Under the pieces are notes generated by a model, which saw nothing but the letters and a program-made list of their open reading frames with translations, had not been told where the DNA came from and did not search any database. 64,000 nucleotides of DNA from Kitasatospora sp. NBC_01266 (GTDB taxonomy: Bacteria; Actinomycetota; Actinomycetes; Streptomycetales; Streptomycetaceae): positions 2,046,001 through 2,110,000 of the forward strand of contig NZ_CP108458.1 in the NCBI RefSeq assembly GCF_036242395.1, written 5' to 3'. Shown piece by piece: positions 35,147 to 44,035 of the stretch (its first letter is position 1; the number at the start of each line of letters is the position of its first letter). The position numbers were made by a program, and so were the translations under genes.

Positions 35147-35168
35147 CGTGCGGAGTTGTCCAGGCAGC

Positions 35169-37523
35169 TCAGCGATCGGTCGTCCCGCTCCAGTAGGGGT
35201 CCGCCGTCGCGCCGGTGTACGGGTACGCGCCGGTGTACGGGTACGCGCCGGTGTCCGGGTACGCGCCGGTGTCCGGGCAGTGGTGCGCGTAGGCATCCGG
35301 GCGGGCGTCCTGAACGTGCCGCGGCTCCGGCGCCAACTCCGTTGCCTCGAACCGATGCTGCGGCGTGCCACGGCCCGCCGCCCGTCCCGGGCGCAGCGGC
35401 CACCAGATGCTCCGCCCGAGGATCGCCGCCAGCGAGGGCACCAGCACGATCGACAGCAGGAAGGCGGAGAGCAGGATGCCCAGCGCCATCGAGAAGCCGA
35501 TCTGCTGGGTCGACGGCGACGGGTTGACCGCGAGGGTGCCGAACGAGGCGGCCAGCACCACGCCCGCCGTCGCGATGGCCGGCGCGGTGTGCCGCACGGC
35601 GCGGGCCACCGCCGCCCGGGCCGGTCCCGGCTGCTCCATCTCCTCCCGGATCCGGTCGCTGATCAGGATGTTGTAGTCGGTGCCCAGCGCGACCACGAAG
35701 AGGAAGAGCACCAGCGGGAGGGTGAAGTCGACGCCCGGCTTGTGCATCGCGTGCTGGAACAGCAGCGCGGCGGCGCCCAGGGTGGCCGCGAAGCCGAGGC
35801 CGACGGAGAGCATCAGGACCATCGGCGCGAGCAGGCTGCGCAGCAGCATGAGCAGGATCACCGCGATCAGCGCCGCCGCCACCGGGAAGACCAGCCGCAG
35901 GTCGTGGCCCAGCGCGGTGGAGACGTCGGCGAAGATGGCCGGCGTGCCGCCGACATGCGCCACCAGGCCGGGCGGCGTGTCCTTGGCGACCGCCGCGCGC
36001 AGCGGTCCGGAGACCAGGTCGCGGGCCTGCTGGGACTGCGAGTCCGCGGTCAGGAACAGGTCGATCCTGGCCGCCTGCCCGCTGCCGCTCAGCACCGGCG
36101 CGGCCACCTGGCCGACCCCCTTGACCTGCGCGAGGTCGTGGGCGAGCGCATCGACCGCCCCGCCGCCCAGCGTGCTGCCGTCGGTGGCCTCGACGAAGAC
36201 GCTGGTCGGGTCCGACACGCCGGCCGGCAGCGCCCGGGAGATCTCGGCGGCGGTGCTCTGCGCGGCGGTGCGCGGTCCGCCGCCGCTCTGGCTGTAGTCC
36301 ATCGTGATCCCGGCCAGCCCGGTGGCCAGCGCACCCAGCAGGGCGAGGGAGGCGACGGCCAGGACCACGGGCCGCCGCGCCACCAGGGCGCCGAACCCGG
36401 CCGCCGCGCCCTCGCGGGGTGCGCGCTTCAGGGCGCGCGAGGGCCAGAACAGCTTGCGCCCGGCGGCGGCCAGCACCGCCGGCATCAGCGTGAGGCTGGC
36501 CAGCAGCATCACCAGGACCGAGACCGCGACGGCCGGGCCGAGCACCCGGAACTCCCCGAAGCTGGCCACCCCGAGGGTGGCGAAGGCGGCGACGATGGTC
36601 AGCGCGGCCGAGCTGACCGCGGTGCCGACCCGGCCGCTGACCTCGGCGGCGACGGCGCGGTGGTGGCGGTCGGGGTGGGCGCGCAGCTGCTCGCGGAAGC
36701 GGAACAGCATGAAGAGGAAGTAGTCGATGCCGATGCCGAGCAGCACCACGCCGATCAGGCTCGGCACGCTCGGGTCGAGCTTGATGCCGGTGAGCAGCGC
36801 GGTGCCCACCACCGCCCCGCTCGCCGCGCCGCCGATGATGGACACCGCGATCAGCGGCACCAGGGCGGCCAGCACGCTGCGGAACACCAGCACGTGGATC
36901 AGCAGGATCAGGCCGACCATGCAGCCGGAGGCGATCGCGGCGAGGTTCTTCCCGGCGTCGGTGGAGTCGACCTGGTCGGCCAGGCCGCCGGTGAAGCCGG
37001 TCCGCAGGCCGACGCCCGCGAACTCGGCCCTGGTGCTGTCCCGGAACGCCCGGAAGGTGTCCTGCAGACCCGGGTCGGCCGAGTTGCCGGTCAGGTTGGC
37101 GGAGAGCAGCTCGAAGGACCGGTCCGGCGCCACCATGCCCGGGCCGATCTGCGGGATCTGCGAGTAGTTCCGCTGCAGCGGCGGCGCGTCCTTGGTCTTG
37201 GGCATGGTGACCTTCAGCCGGCCCAGCTTCTCGGCCTCGGTGCCGATCTGCCGCTGGTCCGCGGCGGTCAGCGGCCCGCCGTCCGCCCTGGCGACCAGTA
37301 CGGTCACCGGGTTGGCGTCGGACTTCATCCCGAACTGGTCCTGGGCGATCTTCATGGCGGCGGCCGAGTCGTAGCTCTTCGGCAGGAAGTCGGCGGTCTG
37401 GGTCTGGGTCACCCGGTAGGTGAACGCCTGGCTCAGGATCATCAGGGAGATCCCCAGGACCAACCAGGTGGCGATGACTTTCCAGGGATTCCTGGTGGCG
37501 AACCCGGTCAGGGCGCGGATCAC
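35169..37523 (-). CDS. MMPL-family (RND superfamily) lipid/hydrophobe exporter
   Basis: A 784-residue proton-driven membrane transporter. It has the MMPL plan: one N-terminal helix (WKVIATWLVLGISLMILS), a large extracytoplasmic loop, five helices with GIGIDYFLFMLFRFREQ, then a second helix-loop-five-helix unit with ALGTDYNILISDRIREE. The paired GIDY/GTDY motifs are the proton relay region. GTG 37523 follows GGAGGA. The cytoplasmic tail ends in a repeated GAYPYT/GAYPDT hexapeptide. MMPL proteins export lipids and lipid-linked sugars, so it suits an acyl or glycolipid product. It is divergent from the response-regulator gene. Confidence 0.9.
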   Translation of the reverse strand: MIRALTGFATRNPWKVIATWLVLGISLMILSQAFTYRVTQTQTADFLPKSYDSAAAMKIAQDQFGMKSDANPVTVLVARADGGPLTAADQRQIGTEAEKLGRLKVTMPKTKDAPPLQRNYSQIPQIGPGMVAPDRSFELLSANLTGNSADPGLQDTFRAFRDSTRAEFAGVGLRTGFTGGLADQVDSTDAGKNLAAIASGCMVGLILLIHVLVFRSVLAALVPLIAVSIIGGAASGAVVGTALLTGIKLDPSVPSLIGVVLLGIGIDYFLFMLFRFREQLRAHPDRHHRAVAAEVSGRVGTAVSSAALTIVAAFATLGVASFGEFRVLGPAVAVSVLVMLLASLTLMPAVLAAAGRKLFWPSRALKRAPREGAAAGFGALVARRPVVLAVASLALLGALATGLAGITMDYSQSGGGPRTAAQSTAAEISRALPAGVSDPTSVFVEATDGSTLGGGAVDALAHDLAQVKGVGQVAAPVLSGSGQAARIDLFLTADSQSQQARDLVSGPLRAAVAKDTPPGLVAHVGGTPAIFADVSTALGHDLRLVFPVAAALIAVILLMLLRSLLAPMVLMLSVGLGFAATLGAAALLFQHAMHKPGVDFTLPLVLFLFVVALGTDYNILISDRIREEMEQPGPARAAVARAVRHTAPAIATAGVVLAASFGTLAVNPSPSTQQIGFSMALGILLSAFLLSIVLVPSLAAILGRSIWWPLRPGRAAGRGTPQHRFEATELAPEPRHVQDARPDAYAHHCPDTGAYPDTGAYPYTGAYPYTGATADPYWSGTTDR
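35211..35278. repeat. 18-bp tandem repeat inside the MMPL 3' end
   Basis: Units GCCGGTGTACGGGTACGC at 35211-35228 and 35229-35246, a variant at 35247-35264 and a partial fourth unit encode the GAYPYT/GAYPDT repeats of the C-terminal tail. The copy number is likely to vary between strains. Confidence 0.85.
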
Positions 37524-37650
37524 AATGTCCTCCGGCGATGGGGCAGTTGCCGGGGGGCTCCCGGCTGATCTCCAGACCATCACGGCGCACCCCCCGTTCT
37601 CGTCTGAGCGCAGGACGAGAACGCCACCAGGACCGGGGTCCGGCGGGCGG

Positions 37651-37680
37651 CCCGGACCAGGACCCTGGTCCTGGTCCGGG
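37651..37680. promoter_or_regulatory. Perfect 14-bp palindrome between divergent MMPL and response-regulator genes
   Basis: CCCGGACCAGGACC (37651-37664) pairs with 37667-37680 around two bases. Related GGTCCGG and GGACC motifs flank it on both sides (37630-37700). It sits midway in the 282-base divergent promoter region and could be an operator for either LuxR-type regulator next door. Confidence 0.5.
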
Positions 37681-37805
37681 ATCGGGCCGCGGTCCGGGCC
37701 CACGACCCCCAGCCACCTGCGAGAATGGCTGACGGACGACGGCGGTGGCTGCCAGCCGGCGGCCGGCGGCCCGCGGCCACCGGTGGACGGAGAGGACAGG
37801 CTCGG

Positions 37806-38501
37806 ATGACGGGATCCCCGGAGCGGATCAGGGTGTTGATCGCGGATGACCAGCCGCTGGTGCGGCGCGGCCTGGCGCTGATCATGGCCCCCGACCCGAC
37901 GGTCGAGGTGGTGGCCGAGGCGGAGCACGGCGAGCAGGCGGTCGAACTCGCCCACCGGCACCGGCCCGACGTCGTGGTGATGGACATCCGGATGCCGGTC
38001 CTCGACGGCGTGCGGGCCACCGAACGGCTCGCCCGGGAGCTGCCCGAGTGCCGGGTGCTGGCGCTGAGCACCTTCGACATGGACGAATACGTGGTCGCCG
38101 CCCTGCGCGCGGGCGCCTACGGGTTCCTGCCCAAGGACATCTCCCCGGAGGAACTGCTCGCGGCGGTGCGCACCGTGCACCTCGGTGAGGCCGCCGTCGC
38201 GCCGCGCCTGCTCACCCGGCTGATCTCCACCTACGTCACCGCGCCCCGGCACCCGGGACCGCCGCTCCAGGTCCCGACCCCGGCCGAACTGACGCCCCGT
38301 GAGGTCGAGGTGTGGCGCCTGCTGGCCGGTGGCCTGGACAACGCCGAGATCGCGCGGGCGCTGGGGATCAGCGTCTCCACGGTCAAGAACTACATCACCA
38401 GCATCTTCGGCAAGTTGAACGTCCGCGACCGCGCCCAGGCGGTGATCGCGGCCTACGAGTCCGGTCTGGTCGAGGCCCGGCCGGCGAGCTCGACAGGCTG
38501 A
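37806..38501 (+). CDS. NarL/LuxR-family response regulator
   Basis: A 231-residue two-domain regulator. The receiver has VLIADDQPLVRRG, the phosphoacceptor Asp 60 in VVVMDIRMP, the conserved Thr/Ser region LALSTFD and Lys in YGFLPKDIS. The DNA-binding domain has LTPREVEVWRLLAGGL and ALGISVSTVKNYITSIFGKL. ATG 37806 follows GGAGAGGA. No sensor kinase gene is adjacent, so it is an orphan here. It faces away from the MMPL gene across a palindrome-bearing promoter region and is convergent with a second LuxR-type gene. Confidence 0.9.
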   Translation: MTGSPERIRVLIADDQPLVRRGLALIMAPDPTVEVVAEAEHGEQAVELAHRHRPDVVVMDIRMPVLDGVRATERLARELPECRVLALSTFDMDEYVVAALRAGAYGFLPKDISPEELLAAVRTVHLGEAAVAPRLLTRLISTYVTAPRHPGPPLQVPTPAELTPREVEVWRLLAGGLDNAEIARALGISVSTVKNYITSIFGKLNVRDRAQAVIAAYESGLVEARPASSTG

Positions 38502-38520
38502 CCGGGCCCGCGACGCGTGG

Positions 38521-39168
38521 TCAGATCACGCCGCTGCGCAGGGCGTAGACCACGGCGTGGGTGCGGTTGCGCAGGTGGAGCCGGGTGACCACGCCGTGCA
38601 CCACGCTCTTCACCGTTCGCTCGGAGTAACTGAGCTTCGCGGAGATCTGCTTGGTGCTCAATCCCTCGGCCAGCAGGCGCAGTACCTCGATCTCCCGGTC
38701 GGCCAGCCCCGCGATGTTCAGGCCGGCCGGCACCAGCGCCTTGTCCCTGATCGATCTGATATGGGCGATCAGGGCCTGCTGCACCCCCACCGAGGCCTCC
38801 CGACCCCCGGCGGCGGCCTCCTGGACGGCGCGCTTGATGTCGTCGAAACCGCTCTCCTGCCGGTTGAGGTAGCTCACCAGGCCGAGGTCGATGGCCCGCA
38901 GCATGTGGTGCTCGGGAAACTCGTGGGCGACCAGCACCATCGGCAGCATGCGGTCCGGGGTTTCGTGCTGGACCCGTTCCACCCGCGACAGCGTGTCGCT
39001 GGTCACCTCGGTCGCCAGCACCAGCAGCACATCGGCGGGATGGCGCCAGGTCCAGTAGTTGGCGGTGACGTCCTTGCACGAGGAGAGCCACCAGACGGCG
39101 CCCTCACCGGTCACCTGATCGTTGGCGAGCACTGCCACCGTGACAGATTTCACCACTTTGTCAGTCAT
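38521..39168 (-). CDS. Atypical LuxR-type regulator with degenerate receiver domain
   Basis: A 215-residue protein. The C-terminal LuxR HTH is intact (LADREIEVLRLLAEGLSTKQ, then YSERTVKSVVHGVVTRLHL). The N-terminal domain has the size of a receiver (about 125 residues) but lacks the acidic pocket and phosphoacceptor Asp: where VVxMD is expected the sequence reads VLLVLATE. Control is therefore likely by ligand or protein interaction, as in other atypical cluster regulators. ATG 39168 follows GGAGGA. It is convergent with the normal response regulator and is probably a cluster-situated regulator. Confidence 0.83.
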   Translation of the reverse strand: MTDKVVKSVTVAVLANDQVTGEGAVWWLSSCKDVTANYWTWRHPADVLLVLATEVTSDTLSRVERVQHETPDRMLPMVLVAHEFPEHHMLRAIDLGLVSYLNRQESGFDDIKRAVQEAAAGGREASVGVQQALIAHIRSIRDKALVPAGLNIAGLADREIEVLRLLAEGLSTKQISAKLSYSERTVKSVVHGVVTRLHLRNRTHAVVYALRSGVI

Positions 39169-40040
39169 CAACTGTCCTCCGGCCACGCGTTGGACCAAAT
39201 TCCCGGCGTGGGAATTCCCCAGGAGCCCGCCGCAGTCTTCGAGTGCCCCGGCCACTGCGCCGCTCTCACTTCCCTTGTGTGTCACTCCACTATCACCTCT
39301 GACGCCCAGTCACGAAAAATGGTTCGCCTGAGCACCTGCCGCGACGATCACCGGGGTGCTTCCTCGGGATCGACGAACCCGGCACTGGTGACACGGCTTC
39401 CAGCGCCCCGGGCGTTCACCGGTGCCCGGGGCGGGCCGACCACGGAGCACCCGGACCCGCGCCAGGGGTGGACCCGAACCACCCGAAGCAGCGGCATCCG
39501 CCGGCGCCAGGCCCCCGAACAGGCCAGATGCACCGAGACCGCGCCGAGACCTCGCCGTGATCACTCCCCGGCCCCGTCGCGGTTCACGCGCCCGCTGTCC
39601 CAAGGTGCAACGCTCCCCGCCCCAAAGGGCAGCACTGCTTGCGTTACGTCAACGTTGCGGTTCATCGTGGAATCGGGCCGAACCCCGCAGGCAGCGCTAA
39701 CAGCTGTGCAACAGACCCGAATTGAAACCCTTCCAGACGTACTTCGGACAGAGAGGAAGCCTGCGGTCATGACCCCCCACGGGATATCGACGGACAACGC
39801 GGCGCGACAGCAGCCGGAAAGACCACCGGGCGGCCGTTCGCCGACCGCCGCGCAGTTGATCTCCCGAATGCCGTCGCCGAACTCGCTCAGCAGAAGCAGA
39901 CGTTGGCCACCCGACTGGGCTGGGCGGCCAATGTCCCGAAATAGCCTCACGGACGACGCTGCAACAACCGCCGCAATCGCCGCAACCGCCCCGGCCGCCC
40001 CCAGTAGAGGCGGCTCAAGGCGGCGGTCGGCGCGGCGCGC
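39169..40040. other. Long, mostly noncoding gap with a hairpin and a possible broken small gene
   Basis: 872 bases upstream of the LuxR-type gene. The 39200-39330 part should hold that gene's promoter. A perfect 10-base hairpin lies at 39404-39433 (CGCCCCGGGC with its complement). At 39769 an ATG follows GAGAGGAAG by about nine bases, but its frame quickly turns low-complexity. A different frame ending at TAG 39943 reads protein-like (AVAELAQQKQTLATRLGWAA). This may be a frameshifted or decayed small gene, or chance. Confidence 0.35.
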
Positions 40041-40340
40041 TCAGGAGTTGAGGATCTGACTCTTCTGCGTCTCGAACTCGGCCTCGCTCAGCAGCCCCTG
40101 AGCCTTCAGGTCACCGAGCTGCTTGATCTGGGCGATCTTGTTGTCCATCGTGTCCGCGATCGGGGCGGCCGGGGACGGCGCGGCGGCCGGTGCGGGCGCC
40201 TGGGCCTGCTCGGCGTACGCCTGCTGGGAATCCTGCTCCGCCCAGCGGCCCGCCTGCCGACGCGACACGCGGTTGGAGACGGCGGTCGCCGTCCCGGCGA
40301 TCACAGCGGTGCGGGCGACCCCGCGGATGAGGCGTGGCAT
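40041..40340 (-). CDS. Small SHOCT-domain protein
   Basis: A 99-residue protein. The N-terminus MPRLIRGVARTAVIAGTATA is a hydrophobic, possibly membrane-associated segment; a Gln/Ala/Pro linker follows. The C-terminus is a SHOCT motif (IAQIKQLGDLKAQGLLSEAE and FETQKSQIL), a short helical oligomerisation module. It lies 30 bases after the DUF6325-like gene on the same strand, a pairing common in streptomycetes. The molecular role is unknown. Confidence 0.85.
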   Translation of the reverse strand: MPRLIRGVARTAVIAGTATAVSNRVSRRQAGRWAEQDSQQAYAEQAQAPAPAAAPSPAAPIADTMDNKIAQIKQLGDLKAQGLLSEAEFETQKSQILNS

Positions 40341-40370
40341 GTGCTTCTCCTTCCAGCGCGGCCGGACGCG

Positions 40371-40814
40371 TCAGCCGCGCGCCTCGGCCGCCTCGAGCGC
40401 GGCGAGGACCTCCTCGTAGGGGATCCGCCCGCCGGCCACCAGCCGGGCCCCGCCGCGCCGCAGGGCGGCGGAGAGGGGTGCGGCCCAGAGGTTCTCGTAG
40501 ACGACGATGCCCGCGGAACTCCCGGGGTCGAGCGCGTGGCCGGCCTCGCCGATGTCCTCCTCGTCCAGCAGGCCCGACGACGAGCCCTCGAAGACGGCCA
40601 GGTCGAGCGCGCCGTCCCCGGTCAGGTCGGCGAGTTCCACGGCGATGACGGACCCGTCCAGTTCCTTCCTCACGAAGGTGAGGTCCAGGATCCGGATGAT
40701 CCCCCGGTCGACCAGGTCGACCAGCAGCGGCAGCCCCTCACCGGTCATCCGGCTGCCGGGAAACTCCACGATGAGGTAGTCGATGGGGCCCAACTCGTCA
40801 TCATCGTTGCTCAC
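40371..40814 (-). CDS. DUF6325/DUF1269-like protein
   Basis: A 147-residue protein opening with DELGPIDYLIVEFPGSRMTG and containing FVRKELDGSVIAVELADLTG, the pattern of DUF6325 (related to DUF1269) proteins. The GTG at 40814 follows GGAG by about six bases. It is probably cotranscribed with the SHOCT gene. The acidic N-terminus and lack of a clear membrane segment suggest a soluble or peripheral protein. Function is unknown; envelope or stress roles have been suggested for such pairs, without proof. Confidence 0.8.
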   Translation of the reverse strand: MSNDDDELGPIDYLIVEFPGSRMTGEGLPLLVDLVDRGIIRILDLTFVRKELDGSVIAVELADLTGDGALDLAVFEGSSSGLLDEEDIGEAGHALDPGSSAGIVVYENLWAAPLSAALRRGGARLVAGGRIPYEEVLAALEAAEARG

Positions 40815-41118
40815 GGTCGCTCCTCTCCTCACAAAGAGCGAAGTACCACCAGCAGCCCCCATCTGCTCGCCAACGCCCTTGCTTCCGGTTTACCACCGTT
40901 GCGCCGCCGATGCCCGCCACCGCCCGCGCGGCCCGGTCCACCGCCTCGCCGCTCCGGGCCCGCGAGGACTGTCCATGTCGGTTCGCCACACCCGCCGCCG
41001 GTCAGCGGCGGTCCCTGCCCACATACCGGCCCCGCCGTACGGCTCCTAGGTTTCGGAACAACTCCCGTCCGCCATCCGTCGTCCGTACAGCGGACGCTTC
41101 CGAGGAGGATCCCGAACC
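40815..41118. other. Divergent promoter gap
   Basis: 304 bases between the DUF6325-like gene and the hydrolase gene. I see no coding frame, hairpin or clear operator; it should hold two outward promoters. Confidence 0.35.
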
Positions 41119-42042
41119 ATGGACCAGCACGAGCTGACGGAGCGTCAATCCGACCTGGATCCGGCCTCCCCCGAGGAGTTCCGGATACCGGTGACCGGCG
41201 GTGGGCTCGCCGTGTTGCGCTGGCCGGCCCGGCGGGCCGACGCGCCGGTGGTGCTGGCCCTGCACGGCATCACCGCCAACGCGCTGAGCTGGGCCCGGGT
41301 CGCCCACCACCTGGCCGGGCAGGTCACCCTGGTCGCACCCGACCTGCGCGGCCGGGCCGGCAGCGGCACGGTGGCCGGACCGTGGGGCCTCGACGCGCAC
41401 GCGGACGACGTGGTCGCACTGCTCGACGCCCTCGGCCTGGAGCGGGCGGTGGTCGCCGGGCACTCGATGGGCGCCTTCGTGTCCGTGCTGACCGCCGCCC
41501 GCCACCCGGACCGGGTGGCCTCGCTGGTGCTGGTGGACGGCGGTCTGGGCATTCCCGCCCCGGCGGGGCTGGACGGCGACGAGTTGATCGCCGCCGTACT
41601 CGGACCGGCCATGCACCGGCTCTCGATGACCTTCGCCGACCGCGCGGCCTACCGCTCGTTCTGGCAGGCGCATCCGGCCTTCGGCGCCGCCTGGAGCCCG
41701 TGGGTCGACGCGTACATCCAGCGCGACCTGGTGGGCGAGGAGCCCGAGTTGCGCTCCTCCTGCCGGCTGGAGGCGGTCCGCGCGGATGCCCGCCAACTCT
41801 TCGCGGCGCCGATCCTCGACGCCATCCGCGAGCTCGCCTGCCCGGCCGAACTGCTCTGGGCCGACCGGGGGTTGCTGGACGAGCCGCAGGGCCTCTACGA
41901 CCGGCGGCGGCTGACCGCGGCCGACCTGGACAGCACCGGGGTGGTGCCGCTGCGGGTGGCCGGGACCAACCACTACACCATCCTGATCGCCGACCCGGGC
42001 GCCGCCGTGGTCGCCCGGCGGATCACGGCCGCCGCCTACTGA
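41119..42042 (+). CDS. Alpha/beta-fold hydrolase
   Basis: A 307-residue serine hydrolase. It shows LALHGITANALSW (oxyanion region), APDLRGRAGS, the nucleophile elbow VVAGHSMGAF and the catalytic His in AGTNHYTILI; the acid is probably the Asp near LLWADRG. The ATG follows GAGGAGGATCC. Its 3' end overlaps the convergent PucR-type gene by seven bases. Substrate class (ester, lactone or epoxide) cannot be fixed. A lactonase role toward butyrolactones is possible, but nothing specific supports it. Confidence 0.87.
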   Translation: MDQHELTERQSDLDPASPEEFRIPVTGGGLAVLRWPARRADAPVVLALHGITANALSWARVAHHLAGQVTLVAPDLRGRAGSGTVAGPWGLDAHADDVVALLDALGLERAVVAGHSMGAFVSVLTAARHPDRVASLVLVDGGLGIPAPAGLDGDELIAAVLGPAMHRLSMTFADRAAYRSFWQAHPAFGAAWSPWVDAYIQRDLVGEEPELRSSCRLEAVRADARQLFAAPILDAIRELACPAELLWADRGLLDEPQGLYDRRRLTAADLDSTGVVPLRVAGTNHYTILIADPGAAVVARRITAAAY

Positions 42043-43955
42043 TCTGACGTCAGGAGCTGTAACCGCAGGGCGAGTTGCAGTTCGAGCGCGCGGTCGGGGG
42101 AGCTCCAGTCGGGTCCGAGGATGGACTCGATCCGGTCCAACCGCTGGACCACGGTGTTGACATGGATGTGCAGCTCCTCCTTCGCCCTGGTCAGGTTGGC
42201 CCCGCAGGCGAAGTAGGCGCGCAGGGTGCCGACCAGGTCGGTGCCACGCCGGGCGTCGTAGTCCAGCAGCGGACCGAGCACCCCCCGCACGAAGCCGCCG
42301 ACCTCATGCCCGTCACCGAGCAGCACGCCGAGGAAGCCGAGTTCGGAGGCGGCCGAGCCCTCGCCGGTGCGGCCCAGCACGTGCATGGCGCGCAGGCAGC
42401 GCACGGCCTGCGCGTGCGCGGCGGCCAGCGCGGCCGGGCCGGCGGCGGGTCCGGCGGCGGCGACCGTGACGGGGGCGCCGGTGAGCTGGGCCAGCTGGGC
42501 GGCGGCGGTCCGGGCGGCCTCGGCGGGCCCGGTGGTGCCGTACGGCAGCAGCAGGACCTCGGTGTCACCGTGCTCGGCGCTGATCCCGCCGCGACCGAAG
42601 AGGTGCTGCAGACCGGCGGCGGACAGCTTGGCGCGGGTCTCGCCCCGGCACTGGGCGACCAGCAGCAGCTGCGGGCGGTCCAGGTCGGTGCCGAGCCGCC
42701 GACCCCGGTCGACCAGCCCGGCGGGATCCCGGTCGGGCGCGGTGAGCAGCTCGGTGAGCAGCTCACCGCGGATCCGGTTCTCGGTCTCCGCGACGGTCCG
42801 GCGCAGGAGCAGCAGCAGCGCGGTGACCACCCCGGCCCGCTCGAAGAGGCGTCGGTCGGGGTCCTCCAGCCGGGGGTGGTCGAGCAGTACCAGACTGCCC
42901 AGCAGTTCGGGCCCGGCCAGCGCCGCGCAGACCCAGTGCGGGCCCAGCGGCGTGGCGCGGCCGGTCGCCCGGGAGTCGGCCGCGGCGGCGGTGACCGCCG
43001 CCGGAGCCGGCTGCGGGCCGTGGCCCGCGTGGGCGATCCGGTGGCCGCTGGGATCGTGCACGGCGATGGGGGCGCCCAGCAGCTCGGCGACGGCCGCCGC
43101 CACATCGGCCGTCGCACCGCCGCGCAGCACCAGGTCGGTGAGCCGGTCGTGGGCCTCCTCGGCCCGCTGCACGGCGGCGGCGTGCTCGCGGATGACGCCG
43201 TTGGCCTCGGCCAGCTCGGCCAGCGCGGCCCGGGTGTCGGCCAGCGCGTGGGCGGTGTCGATGGCGATGGCGGCGTGCGCGGCCAGCGAGCAGAGCAGCG
43301 CCACCTCGTCCGGTGAGAAGGTGCGCGCCGTGCGGTCGGCGGCGAACAGCACGCCGATGACCTTGCCGCCGTCCTGACTGCTGGAGCCGAGCAGCAGCGG
43401 CACACCCAGGATGGCGACCAGGCCCTCGTCCCCGACCCCGGTGTCGATCGCCGTGGTGTGCCGGAACCGCTCGTCGGTGCGGTAGTCGGGGGTGGCGTAG
43501 GGGCGGGCCGTCTGCGCGACCAGACCGCCGAGTCCCTTGCCCAGCGGCACCCGCAGGGCCTGGAAGAGCGGGGCGACGGAGCCGTCGGTCACCCGCATGT
43601 AGGTGTCGCCGGCCCGCTCATCGGGCAGCGTCAGGTAGGCGGTGTCGGTGCCGAGCAGCAGCCTGGCGCGGCGGACGATGGAGCGCAGCACGGCGTCGAG
43701 GTCGCGCAGCGCGGCGAGGTCGCTCGCGGTGTCGAAGAGCGCGGTGAGTTCGGCCTCCCGGCGGCGGTGCTGGCGCAGCGTGCGCTGCACCCGTAGGGCG
43801 AGCCAGCCGGCCTCGTCGATCTCGGCCAGCTCGTGGGCCGGCGCACCGCCGGCCCGGGCCTCGGCCACCGCCTGGCCGATCTCCTCGGCGCCGGCTCCGT
43901 CGGCGAGCAGCTCCAGCAGGCGGCGCAGGGCTGAGGTGACGCGGTGGTCGGACAT
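42036..43955 (-). CDS. PucR/CdaR-type regulator with GAF domain
   Basis: A 639-residue transcription factor. The order is an N-terminal helical region, a GAF sensor (about residues 65-220, AELTALFDTASDLAALRDLD onward), a coiled segment, a GGDEF-like diguanylate-fold relic, and a C-terminal PucR HTH (RAYFACGANLTRAKEELHIH, VNTVVQRLDRIE). ATG 43955 is the start. The downstream end overlaps the convergent hydrolase. The 3-hydroxybutyrate-dehydrogenase-like gene lies 80 bases upstream on the same strand and is the likely target, as in other carbon-source regulators of this family. Confidence 0.87.
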   Translation of the reverse strand: MSDHRVTSALRRLLELLADGAGAEEIGQAVAEARAGGAPAHELAEIDEAGWLALRVQRTLRQHRRREAELTALFDTASDLAALRDLDAVLRSIVRRARLLLGTDTAYLTLPDERAGDTYMRVTDGSVAPLFQALRVPLGKGLGGLVAQTARPYATPDYRTDERFRHTTAIDTGVGDEGLVAILGVPLLLGSSSQDGGKVIGVLFAADRTARTFSPDEVALLCSLAAHAAIAIDTAHALADTRAALAELAEANGVIREHAAAVQRAEEAHDRLTDLVLRGGATADVAAAVAELLGAPIAVHDPSGHRIAHAGHGPQPAPAAVTAAAADSRATGRATPLGPHWVCAALAGPELLGSLVLLDHPRLEDPDRRLFERAGVVTALLLLLRRTVAETENRIRGELLTELLTAPDRDPAGLVDRGRRLGTDLDRPQLLLVAQCRGETRAKLSAAGLQHLFGRGGISAEHGDTEVLLLPYGTTGPAEAARTAAAQLAQLTGAPVTVAAAGPAAGPAALAAAHAQAVRCLRAMHVLGRTGEGSAASELGFLGVLLGDGHEVGGFVRGVLGPLLDYDARRGTDLVGTLRAYFACGANLTRAKEELHIHVNTVVQRLDRIESILGPDWSSPDRALELQLALRLQLLTSDQ

Positions 43956-44035
43956 GGTGGCCGCAATCGTTTCACAGGGGGTCCGGGGACGGCAGGGGTG
44001 GCTGTCAGCCGGCAACCGGCACCGTCAGTGGGCGG

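Noticed and set aside
35169..37716. Large plus- and minus-strand open frames over the MMPL gene
   Set aside because: They are shadows; only the frame with the paired GIDY/GTDY helices encodes a recognisable protein.
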